From NCBI GenBank assembly GCA_002917775.1, contig KZ627149.1:1-44667 (forward strand): a DNA stretch of 44,667 bases. The letters run 5' to 3'. The notes beneath the pieces are model-generated. The model ran no database searches. It had not been told where the DNA came from and saw only the letters and a list, made by a program, of their open reading frames with translations. Made by a program: the position numbers and the translations under genes. Source of the stretch: Glaciozyma antarctica PI12. Its lineage: Eukaryota > Basidiomycota > Microbotryomycetes > Kriegeriales > Camptobasidiaceae. Below are positions 1 through 13,073 of this stretch, one piece after another (the stretch's first letter is position 1; each line of letters starts with the position of its first letter).

Positions 1-121
1 CCTAACCCTAACCCTAACCCTAACCCTAACCCTAACCCTAACCCTAACCCTAACCCTAACCCTAACCCTAACCCTAACCCTAACCCTAACCCTAACCCTA
101 AGTAAGTAACCCTAACCCTAA
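1..121. repeat. Telomeric repeat tract (CCCTAA)n
   Basis: A perfect CCCTAA array, about 17 units, runs from 1 to 101. A short degenerate stretch (AGTAAGTAA) and two more units follow, ending at about 121. The C-rich strand reads 5'->3' into the chromosome, so position 1 is the physical chromosome end (TTAGGG on the G-strand). The degenerate last unit is the usual junction between telomerase-made repeat and unique DNA. No subtelomeric satellite or helicase gene follows. Confidence 0.97.
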
Positions 122-522
122 GTTGAACGAGGGAAAGCAAGCGAGATGGAACGCGAAGTGCCGAGCGCGCGCGTCAGGCTGACCGTGAAAGCTTCGGAGG
201 TTTCTACGAGGGTTATTGAGAGGGAAGCGAGAGTAACAGGAACGAAAGGAGGAGCTTAGACAAGGACAAAGGGAACGCCAGCGACGATTGAGCCCAAGCG
301 AGAAAGAAGCGAGCAGGCCGAACTCTTTCTCAACGTTCAACGTTCAAGCCTTCAGGTCTCGACGACTCGCCCGCGCGCACGATCTCCGTGAATGTATTTT
401 TGCAGCATGGTGACGAGCTATGAAAGCTGGGAAGAGTGAGGCGGAATAATATGGCAGGTCTGCGTGCGCGAGAGCCTTCGGTGCCTTCCTCTCGCGGTGT
501 TGACGCTCGACTCACGCAAGGA
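122..522. other. Short subtelomeric spacer, no gene seen
   Basis: Unique-looking sequence lies between the telomere and the stop codon of UGP1. Only short unconvincing reading frames are present. It must contain the 3' untranslated region and terminator of UGP1. I see no subtelomeric repeat or mobile element. Confidence 0.6.
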
Positions 523-3487
<2,965 letters not shown>

Positions 3488-4878
3488 GCTGAGTAGGTTA
3501 AGGGTAGGGTGTTGGGGTGTAGGGGAGGATGGGAGAGAGGGAGAGGAACGTGGGGAGTTCTCAGCCACTGGCAGTCACGGGCTACTCTGGCGCTCTCGTC
3601 ATCGATCTGGCTCAGCAAGAGCTGCTCAAGAGGAGCTGGGGTTGAACAGGCTAGGGTTAAGGGTTAACAACAGCCTTACGCTCTCAGAGAGGATCCCTCC
3701 TTCGCTCAAGCGTCGGCGGAGCTCTGGAGCTCCACGCTCGTTTCTCATCCTTCCACCACCACCTGCTCTCCTCCAGTCTCTTACCGGCTTGCTGTAAGAG
3801 CTTCAGCGCCTGCTACAGCCCAGCCACGACCGCGCGGAGCAGCCCGAACCACACCCAAACGAGGACGCGAGGCTCCTCAGGCTCTTCTTCTCGCGACCCT
3901 CTCGACCGGTGCCACGAGGTCGCCCACTGCTCTTGCACGCACGCCTGCACGCGATCAAACACTGGACAAGGTCTCTTACCACACACACGCGCGCAAATCG
4001 GAACCGTCTCCTTCTCTGCCCTCCTCGCCTCGTCGCCAACTCTCCTCCGACTTCTCCCTCGCCGAACGAGTGGCCCTACCACGCACTGGTCAGGTTAGAA
4101 AGGATCTCGGGGTGTGAAGGAACCTTCGTGTGGTGCGGGAGATCAAACGGAGGACACGCAAGGCTGGGGAGGAACGGGGCCTTGCGAGCGCGGTGTGGGG
4201 AGCTGCTGATTTCCCGAGGACGGGACTGCACTGTTATCTACCTCTACTCTGCTCACTCTCTTAAGGAGTCTTCTGGCGTCGCCAAGCGGAGCTCAGGACC
4301 TTCCTCGCCCGTCGTTCTCGCTGCCACTCTCGCGGTACTCCTCGTCAGTTTGCACCTCGCGCGTATGAACAGCTCGTTTGACAGCTGTCAGACCGTGCGC
4401 TTTCGTTACTGGTCGCGCTCTGTTCAGTCTCCAGCTCTTCTGCGCTTCTGCTCGAGCGGGACCATCCTCGTCGCACGCTCTTTCTGCTCCTTGAAGGACG
4501 CTGTTGCGGCTTCGATCGTTCACAGTACGTCCTGCGACGCTTCCTTTCGTCAACAAGGGCAACTCAGACTGATTGATGCACCCACAGCGTCCTCTCACCT
4601 ACACACGAATCATCCGTTCGGCCGCGCGTCGAGTCGCAGTCTCGCTGCTTCCCTCCTTCTTTCCGCCATTCGAGCCGAATGAACCGCACCATCAAACTGT
4701 CACTCTGGCACTCTCAGTGGCCTCTGTGAACGGTGTCTCACGACTAGAGGTGGATTAGAAATCGACCCCCGGAGAAAGCTGCTCCTCCTTCCGAGTTCTC
4801 CTCTCACTCTCTCTGCGCCGCTCTCTCCCTCTCCCTCTCTCTCCTCCATCTCAACAACACCTCCTACAAAAAATCAGC
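3488..4878. other. Divergent intergenic region between UGP1 and the aldehyde dehydrogenase
   Basis: About 1.4 kb separates the two divergently transcribed genes and must hold both promoters. Reading frames here (the longest spans 3909-4682 on the plus strand) show no family resemblance and lack splice-consistent structure. Two telomere-like motifs lie near UGP1. A pyrimidine-rich tract (about 4785-4850, mostly CTCTCTCC) precedes the dehydrogenase start, as is common in fungal core promoters. Confidence 0.6.
3494..3525 (+). promoter_or_regulatory. Degenerate telomere-repeat-like motif upstream of UGP1
   Basis: The plus strand reads AGGTTAAGGGTAGGG followed by TGTTGGGGTGTAGGGG, just upstream of the UGP1 start. 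A second copy, CTAGGGTTAAGGGTTAAC, is at 3651-3668. These resemble TTAGGG repeats. In other fungi such interstitial motifs bind Tbf1/Rap1/Taz1-type factors; a role here is inference only. Confidence 0.35.
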
Positions 4879-7125
4879 ATGTCTTCCATCGAAACCCGTA
4901 AGCACCCTCATCCATCTCACACGCCGGCGTCTCGTTATGCGGGGAGCCGAAGTGGGGGAGCGTTGCTGCTGTTCTCGTCCCAGGAGGATAAGCGAGCGCA
5001 CTCACGCGGCCCACCTTGGCTCAAAGGACTCCCCTCCCCTCCCCCTTCCATCACCCCTCCTCCCCGCACCCCCGCTAACCCCGCTCCCCACAGGCCTCTT
5101 CATCAACGGCACCTTCGTCGACTCCTCCCTCGGCGAGACCTTCACTCTCCTCAACCCCGCGACGGAGGTGAAGATTGCGGACCTCCAGATCGCCTCCAAG
5201 GCCGATATTGACCGCGCTGTCGCTTGCGCCAAGGTTGCTCAGCCAGCGTGGGCTGACCTCCCCCCCACTGCGCGTTCCGACTGCCTCCTGAAGCTCGCGG
5301 ACCTGATTGAGAAGAATGCGGACAAGATCAAGGAGGTGCGTTTTCGTATTCCGCTCCGGCTGGGAAGAAGGAGCGCGGACCTGGAGGGGTCGCGGAGAGG
5401 AACCAGTGGGGGAGCTCCTCGGGCACGAGCTAACCTCTCTCCTCCCCTCCAGCTCGACGCAATGGCCATGGGTCGCCCCATCGGAGTCCAATGGCTCGAT
5501 CTCGCCGCCAGTGTCAGCAAGCTCCGTTTCGACGCGAGTCTCGCGCAGTCGCTCGTCGGAGAAAGCTCCCTCCTCTCTCCCGGCCAGCTCAACCTCGTCC
5601 TGCGCCAGCCTTACGGAGTCACTGCTGCTATTATTCCGTGGAACGGTAAGTTCCGCCCCGCCAGCTTTTGGGGGGAAGATCGAGAACTAACGACGTTGCT
5701 TCGCACGCAGTTCCTCTCATCATGTCGGTCCCTTCGTCGAGCATCAGCGAGGTGCGATGGCTAACGGCTGAAATGCAGGTGGGTCTCTAAGATTGGTCCT
5801 TCCGTCGCCGCCGGAAACGCCATTATCCTCAAGTCGTCCGAGAAGTCTCCCCTCGCCGTGCGTCGCTGCCCCATTCCTCCGCACCGACTCACTGACCCAC
5901 CCCTCTGCAGGCCCTCTTCCTTGCCGGCCTCACTGTCGAGGCTGGATTCCCGCCTGGTATTGTCCAGGTTGTTTCGGGCCTCGGAGCGACGGGCAAGCTC
6001 CTTTCCGAGCACATGGAGATTCGCAAGATCTCGTTCACCGGTTCCTCTCGCACCGGTCGCTTCAGTGCGTTCCTCCCGTACCTCTCAAACATACTTTCTG
6101 ACCTGCCGCTTGCTCGCAGTCGCCCAGGCTGCTGCGATGTCGAACCTGAAGGCAGTTTCGCTCGAGTTGGGAGGCAAGTCCCCGACCATCATCTTCGAGG
6201 ACGCCGATATCGCTCAAGCGGTCGCTGCATCGTCCTTTTCGATCCAGTGGAACTCTGGCCAGGTTTACTACCCTTTTTCGACTCCGAAACGGACGCCAGC
6301 TAACGAAGGGACGGCAGATCTGCATCGCCAACTCGCGCCTCTACGTGCACGAGAAGATCGCAGCCGAGTTCATGACTCAATTCAAAGCTGCGTTCGGCAC
6401 GTTCAAGCACGGAGATCCCCTTGACGCAAGCACGACGCTGGGGTACGTTGCTCGCTCTCCTTCGCTCGAACCGCCGCTGACGACCTGGCTCGCTCGTAGA
6501 CCTCAGGCCGACGATATCCAGGGCAAGTCAGTGCTCAACTTTATTGAGATCGGAAAGAAGGACGGCAAGCTCGAGATGGGCGGCGAGCGTGTCGGCGACA
6601 AGGTGCGTTCCCTCCTTCTCGCTCGTGCGAAATCGAGCTGACCGCGATCGCAGGGCTACTTTATCCACCCTACGATCTTCACTGGTATCCCCGACGACTC
6701 GGTTATCAACAAGGAGGAAGTTTTTGGTCCCGTCGTCGTGATCCACACCTTCAACGACGAAGCCGACGTGATACGCCGCGCCAACGACACAGAGTGTGCG
6801 TTCCCCCTCTCACTCCCCTCCTTTGATACGTCGCTGACGTTAGTTCAGTTGGTCTCTACGCCGCTGTCTTCACGAAGAACATCGACCGAGCGATCCGCGT
6901 CGCCAAAGCTCTCGATGCTGGCACCGTCGGCGTCAACACCTCGTCTCCCTCGACTGCCAACGAGCTTCCTTTCGGAGGGTACAAGGCGAGCGGACAGGGG
7001 AGGGAAGCTGGGTGAGCTTGCGTTTCGTTTTGGGTGTGGGGAAGACGCTGATGAGGATGAGGGACAGGCTTGAGAGCTTGAAGAGGTGGACCGAGGAGAA
7101 GAGTGTTGTGATCAAGTACGCTTGA
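4879..7125 (+). CDS. NAD(P)+-dependent aldehyde dehydrogenase (ALDH superfamily)
   Basis: Oxidises an aldehyde to its acid through a cysteine thioester; the substrate cannot be told. About 495 residues from eleven or so exons: exon 1 (4879-4897, MSSIET), a 196-nt intron, then exon 2 from 5094 (LFINGTFVDS). Visible family motifs are IIPWN (about 5640), LKSSEKSPLA (cofactor-binding lysine, about 5830), FTGSSRTGR (Rossmann glycine loop, about 6035), LELGGKSP (general-base glutamate, about 6165) and ICIANSRLYV with the catalytic cysteine, reached by splicing from QWNSGQ across 6264-6319. EEVFGPVV (about 6715) and LPFGGYKASGQGREAG (about 6965) follow, and the last exon ends VVIKYA at 7125. The IMWVSKIGPS stretch needs a donor GTCGGT at about 5733, which restores frame. 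The gene looks intact. Cytosolic by lack of a leader. Confidence 0.93.
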
Positions 7126-7603
7126 GGGATCGGGCTTCTTTGAGAATGGATATGGGGTTGTTTGCGTTCGATTCTGAGGTGGAAGAGCGAGAGCAGGGAG
7201 AGAGAGAAGGTCGAATGGAATGCTTCGAACGCTGCGGAAGCGAGGATGGGGGAGGGCGCTCCGGAGGTGCTGGCTGGGCTTCCTCGTTGAGCTCAAGCTT
7301 CTCGAATATACTATGAGGCTGAATCATGTAGCTTGCGAGCTCTGAGGCGCAGGCAGGCTTTGTGAAAGTGTGAGGGAGGGGAGCGCAACGAGGCGCCGTG
7401 CCTCCGTTCGAGGTGTGTTCCACCCAGCAGCTTATTCTCTACCAATCTACTGAGAGTATTACAATCCACGGTTCGTAGCCTCTACGACCTCGAAAGCCGC
7501 CTGTCCTACTCCAAGCGCTGACCAGCCCGGCCGAGGCACAACGCGCAAGTCGCCTCGAACGCCCTCCCCGTCTCTCTCCCTCCTCCACAACGCTCACTCC
7601 GCC
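7126..7603 (+). other. Intergenic region between the dehydrogenase and the GILT gene
   Basis: 478 bp holding the 3' end of the dehydrogenase transcript and the promoter of the next gene. A pyrimidine-rich run (about 7560-7600) ends just before the next ATG. No gene or repeat seen. Confidence 0.5.
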
Positions 7604-8928
7604 ATGGTTCTCCGCTTCCTCCTCCCCCTCCTCCTCACCCCCGCCCTCGCCCTCCCTTCCTTCCTCCTCCAGCCCTCCTCTCCCGACCGTTCCGCTTCAA
7701 CGCTGGTCCCTGTACTGCTGGGAGTCATGAGCAAGTGCCCCGACGCCGAGCTCTGCGAGACGGTCTGGGACCACGTACTGGATCGAGTGGGAGGGCTGGT
7801 GGACGTCGAGCTGGTGTACATCGGGAGGTGAGTCGAGATCGTGTGGGGTATCGGCGGCTCGGGGCTGGTGGCGCAGGGTTAAGGAGAGAAGGAGTCTTGC
7901 TGGAAACTTGGGAGATGGTACGGAGGATTGGACAGGGAGGCGCAGCTGTCGTCGAGCGCAGCGGTCCTCCCCAGTGTTGCTGGAGAGGTTGGTGTGCTGA
8001 GTCGTCGTCCCCGGCCGCACTGCCCGCCTCCCTGACCGGTTCACCCGCCGTGGCTCGCGGTGGAGGTGGCGTCTCTCGCCCTACGGCCAGTAATTTGGCT
8101 ACTGCACTTGCCAGGCTCCAAGTCGCTGGCGCACGGCGGACTTCCCTGCGCTGACGTCGCCGATGTGGGGCGTGCGGGTTTGCCGTTTGCTCCTTATGCG
8201 TTCCACGAGCTTCCCTGACCAAGGTCATCGGAGCGCGCAACTGCTATTTAGTCACTGATGGCAGAGCCGAAGGCAACCCAGCTCTTTCCTCGGACCTCGC
8301 TGACTAGCTCTCCTCGCAGCCTCAACGAAACCGAACGATATGGCGTCCACTGCATGCACGGGGAAAGCGAATGCACTGGCAATATCCAACAGCTCTGCGC
8401 GAAGAAGCACTGGACGAGCGGCAGCAAACTCCCTCCCTGGAGCGACTGGTGGAACGTACGCGCGCTCGCTCTCCCTCCTCGAACTCTCGCTGATACGTTT
8501 CGCAGTTTGTTCAATGCATGAACTACGGCCCTACGACTCGTATCGGAGATCACCAAGTCGCGAAGCAGTGCGCGTCTGTCGTCGGACGAGGTACGTCGCT
8601 CCCCTATCGCAGCGACTTTCGCTAACGACCGCACCGCAGACTGGGACGCCGAAGCTCACGCCTGCGTCGCTGGACCCGAGGGAGAGCATCTTCTCCGCCA
8701 ATCTGTACGACGAGCGCACGATTTGGGGATCAACAAGAGCTGCACGGTCGCGATCAACGGGAAGCAGGTGCGGTTCCCTCCTTCTCTCGCTGCTCGGTCC
8801 TCGCTGATCGGCCGCAATGCCAGGTCTGTGTACACGATGGCCGATGGAAGGATTGTGATGGAGGACACGAGGTGGGGGACTTTGCGGAGCAGGTGCGGAA
8901 GGAGTGGAAGAAGCTCAACGACGCCTGA
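7604..8928 (+). CDS. GILT-family secreted/vacuolar thiol reductase
   Basis: A gamma-interferon-inducible lysosomal thiol reductase homologue; such proteins reduce disulfides in the vacuole or secretory route. The start MVLRFLLPLLLTPALALP is a clear signal peptide. The diagnostic GILT signature CxHGxxECxxNxxxxC is met exactly by CMHGESECTGNIQQLC (about 8350-8400). Later exons give QCMNYG, the paired cysteines of the C-terminal half (SCTVAING, CVHDGRWKDC) and a stop at 8928. Exons: 7604-7828, then 8320 to about 8456, about 8505-8589, about 8640-8767 and about 8824-8928. The first intron is 491 nt with a GTGAGTC donor; the others are about 50 nt. The active-site region is SKCPDAELC, a CX5C rather than the animal CXXC, as I recall for fungal and plant members. 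Around 220 residues, normal for the family. No frame break. Confidence 0.88.
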
Positions 8929-9064
8929 GCGCTCGAGCTGCTGTACGTCGGGACGAAGTTGTTGAAATACATGTAGCATCTTGTTCATCTCCATCGTGCA
9001 AAAAAAACGAGCCGTCTTAAATACACGCAGGAAGTAACTACACGAAAAGAACGAAAAGCGCGCC

Positions 9065-11431
9065 CTACTCCCAATCGCTATCCTCCCCATCACTCTCCTT
9101 CTCCTTCTTCTCCCCCTCCCCAACCTCACTCGGGTTCCCACTCGCCGCTCCAACAACATCATAGCTACTCGTCCCATCGCTACTCGCTCTAGGACTCGTC
9201 TGCGCCGTACTCGACGCCGTGACCTTTGCCTTCGGGGTGGGCATGCTCATCGACGAGCGACGCCTTAGGCAGCGTCGGAGACGAAGGGGCGGAAGGAGGA
9301 GCGGAGTTCGATCCCCATTCGCCGTCGGTTTCGGGGGAGGAGGGCGCGGGGGCTGAGGGCTTGGGAGTAGGTTTGGGAGTCGAAGGAAGGGCGGCGGTAG
9401 ATTGGGGAGCGGTGGCTGAGGGAGTGTCGTCCTCGTCTTCGTTGTCCCAGCTAAAGTCCTCGTCCTGCTCGTCGGGCACTGCGCGCGTAACGAGTCAGCC
9501 AGCGATCTCTCGAAGACAAACACGAGAAACGCACCCTCAAGCACCTGCTTCCTCCTCTGCTCATCCTCCCCAATCTGTCCCACTCGGAAAAAGTACCTCG
9601 ACCAGAACGCCTCAGCCGTCATCTTCGCCGGTACGAGCTTCGCCAAGCTCGACTTCAAGCCCGTCTCCCCCTCTCCCGCCACCTCCAACTCGTTCACCAC
9701 GCGCGCCGCCCACGTCTCTCCCTCGAGCCCTCCCGCATCCTCGACGCCGGCCAAGAACTTGGAGAACGCCTCGCGCGTGTCGGTGGGTGTGGGAGTTGCG
9801 TCGGTGGAAGGTGCATCGGAGGAGGGGGGAGGTCGAGCGGGGTCAACGAGGAGGATCGCTGCCGAGTCTGCTCGCAATCGCCTGACGAGGATGTCGGTTC
9901 GGCCGAGCGCGACCTGCTCTGCCTTCCTGAGTCGTTCCTCGCGCTTCTTGTTCCGCTCCGACGAGAGTTCTGATTCGGTAGGAGGAAGGACCTTGACGGC
10001 GTCTTTGGCGAGCTTCGCGACTTCGGTACTGAAATCGGCCAGCCAATGCTCGCCCTTGTGGAGGTACCCCTCTGCGACCTTCTGAGATTCGGAGATGTCG
10101 ATATGGGCGAACTGGGTTTGGAGTTGAGCGATGTTGGTCTGGAGAGATGCGGGGAGGTGGGAGAGGTTGGTTTGGACGGAGGATTGGAGAGTGGCAAGGT
10201 TCTTCGACAAGCCTTGGACGTTCGGGTTCGCCGCTAGCTGCATCTGCATCTTGGCGAAGAAAGCCGCGGCCGCTGCGCCTGGATTCGGTCCTGCTGCCTC
10301 GTTGCCGTCGCCGCTCCTATCGACGCCCTTGCCCTTGTCGACCTTCGGCTCTTCGAGAATAACTGGAGTCCCGTCGGCGCCGATCATGACGCCAGTAGAA
10401 GCGCTGCTGCCTGCTTCCGAGAGACGCTGGAGCTCCGCCTTGGTCGTCTCGCCGATTTGGTCGAGGTTGGCGCGGGCCTTGGAGACGAGAGGTTGGAGAT
10501 CCTTGCGCGCAGTTTCGATCTGCTGCTCGGCGGTTTGCAAGGCGGCTACGCTCTGTTGGAGGGAGGTGGGGTTAGCGAGTCGTCGCTAGGGCTCGCGACA
10601 GATGAGAGCGAGGGACCGCGGGCTTTCTGCGGCCTGACAACGGTGTCGAGAACGAAGAATGAGTCTTTCCGAAGTACACAGTAGGACGGTACTGTCGCCT
10701 CGCGGTCCTTAGCTTGAAGGAGCTCTTGCGGTCGCCTGACTCCTCTCCTCTCCCGACCAATGAGCACGGTGGAGGCTGCTGGGTCAACCGCACGAACTTC
10801 CGGTGCCCACTATCGCAGAAAGCGAAGTGCGCTAACCCCATCGCAAGAGTATCAGCGGTGGATCCGCTGCCACTGCAGTGCGTAGAGGAGGCGTCCGGCG
10901 CTCTCGCGTCGCCTTTCCCAGGTCAGGCTTCCCACCAATCTGCAGGGAGGCATCGACAACATCATTTACTAGAGCAAGCCCTTGCCCTCCGTTTGAAGGG
11001 GAGTCGCTTGCGCAGGGCAAGAGGTCCAAGATGCCTTCAACGCAGGCCGAGGAGCGCGACGCCCCAAGCACACCTGAGCGCGAGTGTCCCCCGACGAGTA
11101 CGCCGGTGCCTTGTATACAAGGCTCCCAGCACCGCGTAGACGCCCGTCTGAGCTCCCGCCCAGCACGCTCGCCTCGCGCACACACCACCTCCAGCCCCCT
11201 CCCCTCCCAGCCAACCGCGCGCACTCACCTGCTTCCTAACCTTCCCCCAGAAGCTTCCCAAGCCCGCCATAACGTTCGCGACCTCATTCTCCAAGCTGAG
11301 CGGCGGTGGTGGAGGAGGGTCGGCGGGGTCGGAGGGGTTCCGAGTGGGAGAGTCGGGGATGTAAAATCCGCCTGTGATGCTGTGCGGGAGGTCAGCGCGG
11401 TTGGAGAGGGCCGAGGTGAAGCTTACTCCAT
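9065..11431 (-). CDS. BSD-domain protein
   Basis: A BSD-domain protein (as in BTF2-like transcription factors, synapse-associated proteins and DOS2-like proteins), about 520 residues, probably cytosolic; precise role unknown. Start MDITGGFYIPD at 11431 is split by a short intron. LENEVANVMAGLGSFWGKVRKQ follows, then a 676-nt intron (10553-11228, donor GTGAGTGCGCGCGGTTGG). A long exon then carries a predicted coiled coil (LQTAEQQIETARKDLQ onward) and the BSD core with its paired aromatic residues, AEAFWSRYFFRVGQI (about 9610-9560). A short intron at about 9480-9533 leads to QDEDFSWDNEDEDD. In that frame translation ends at 9189, whereas the acidic tail expected for the family (SSYDVV ... DSDWE, ending 9065) lies in the next frame. 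The switch point is near 9250, at the near-tandem CGTCGCT CGTCGAT. A 37-nt micro-intron could also join them. The coordinate 9065 assumes the tail belongs. Confidence 0.82.
10553..11228 (-). other. Long intron of the BSD-domain gene (676 nt)
   Basis: Donor GTGAGTGCGCGCGGTTGG at 11228, branch point CGCTAAC and acceptor CCAACAG at 10553. It joins KVRKQ to SVAALQTAEQQ in phase. The first 150 nt of the sense strand are G-rich. No conserved reading frame seen inside. Confidence 0.8.
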
Positions 11432-13073
11432 GGGTTGCAGTTGTCGGCGTTGAGTCGTTGCGAGAGAGGGACGGCGGCGTAGCTGGTCGCTTTATTTCGA
11501 GTGTAGGTGGGTGCGATACATTTCTCGTTTATTGTCGACAACGACGACATAAAACACGGCAAACAGTGTGCACGCTCGTTCACAAAGCCAGCTGGCTGAA
11601 GTTAGTACAAAAAAAGGAAAGTCAAGCTGGGATTGCACAAAAGGAATAGACCTCTCGGGCGAAATTCCTCAATCCTCGCTCGGTCCCAACCTCGCTCCAC
11701 CTGCAAGACGGGGGAAGCGTTAGCAAGCGAACGAGGAGGATATAGGGCGAGACGGAAAGCTGGGGGATTCAACCAGAGCAGCAACTGCACCGATACAGGA
11801 CCCAGCGGAAGAGCCTCTGTTCCTCGCTGCGACGCCTGTGCGTGTGTTCTTGGGCTGGGATGTGAAGATCATCTTAGAGTACTATTCCTGCTCGCAGGAA
11901 GCGAGAAGGCTGTTGTGCGCTAAGGCAACTTCCCTCATCCAGCAGCAAGCGAATTCGAGCCAGCCCAACTCACCGAGCCAGTCTAAGCACAGCATCTGGC
12001 TTTAAGCGGATTTCCAAGTCGTGTGCAGCCTCACACGCTGCATAGTCACGCAACTGGACTCGCCCCGTTCCTCAACCAAGCAAGGTGTTGAGTCGTTCTC
12101 AAACAGAGCGAGGTGCGGCGGCGGCGCACGAAGGAGCGCCTTTAAGCCAGGTCTCTCCTTGCGAACCCTCCCACGCATTGTGAGCTGCGACTTTATCGAG
12201 CCCAGGAGCCAGGAGGCAGGAGACGGTGCTCCTGCCGCCAGGCCCGAAAAGCGAAGTCGAGCAGCCCCCTTCTCGCGCGGCGAGGCGGTACGCACCGTGA
12301 CGACTCGAGGCTTCAAATCCGTCGTATCTACAAGGATAGGGTGAGTGCAGCGTGTTGGTCCCTGGACTCATCGAGCGTAGGCAACCTTCTCGCTGGGCGA
12401 ACTTCGCCCGCCTCGTCGAGCTCCTTGAATTCCAGGCGATACAGCAGCGTGCAGAATTAAAGAGGACCGACGTGAAGGAGGGAATGTTTGTATCGTCCCA
12501 ACCAGCTTCGTCACGAAGATGCGAGGCTCGAATACCCTGTCGCACGCCGATTCTCCCTCGAAGTTGTCCGGAGTCGGGCCTTCCACCGCAAAGATCTTAC
12601 AGCAGTGCATGCCAGCAAAGATGTGGGAGACGCGAGGATCACCCCCACTGCAAGCTCCTTCCCAGCAACAGCCCACAAGCGACCGACCGACCGACCGAAT
12701 CGAGCTCACCTTCGGCCTGCAAGGCTCGGCAGACGGCGTCGCCTCCCCCAGAGTATTTTGGAGTTCGTAAAGATGTAAGGCGAGGTCTCCGAGGCCGAGT
12801 CGTTCCCTGGGAGTGGTCTGGCCGAGCTGGAGAGGTTGAGCTGAGAAGCGACCTGAAGGGAGAACGAGCGTTAGCGACGGGGCGAGCGTTGGAGCGGTAG
12901 ATCAGCTGAATCTGCTCGGGTTAGCTTGTGGACGTGGCTGGAGTAGGCCGCAGAGTTGTCGAGCAGAGGTGCGGAGGAGAGGACAAGGACGAACTCGCGA
13001 CTCGGCTGAGCCAAAATCGTTCGCCCGCCCGAGGTTTTAGCTTTTTCCTCCTCGACTCGACCTCACGCTCGCC
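11432..13073. other. Divergent intergenic region between the BSD and mL57 genes
   Basis: 1.64 kb with no gene I can support. Several minus-strand frames around 12368-12709 are open, but none resembles a known protein. A perfect GACC microsatellite occurs at 12681-12698. A CT-rich stretch ends just before the ATG at 13074. The promoters of both flanking genes must lie here. A short non-coding or orphan gene could be missed. Confidence 0.5.

Noticed and set aside
3909-4682. 257-codon plus-strand frame in the UGP1-dehydrogenase spacer
   Set aside because: No family resemblance, no signal or domain, low-complexity Ser/Leu/Arg composition, in a promoter region.
5336-6320. Suspected loss of the catalytic cysteine in the aldehyde dehydrogenase
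   Set aside because: The cysteine is present once the 56-nt intron after QWNSGQ is removed (ICIANSR).
9226-9885. 219-codon plus-strand frame
   Set aside because: Antisense to the BSD-domain exon; repetitive Ser/Pro/Gly composition.
12368-12709. Minus-strand 113-codon frame in the 11.4-13.1 kb gap
   Set aside because: Composition is partly protein-like, but no start context, no family match and no supporting splice structure.
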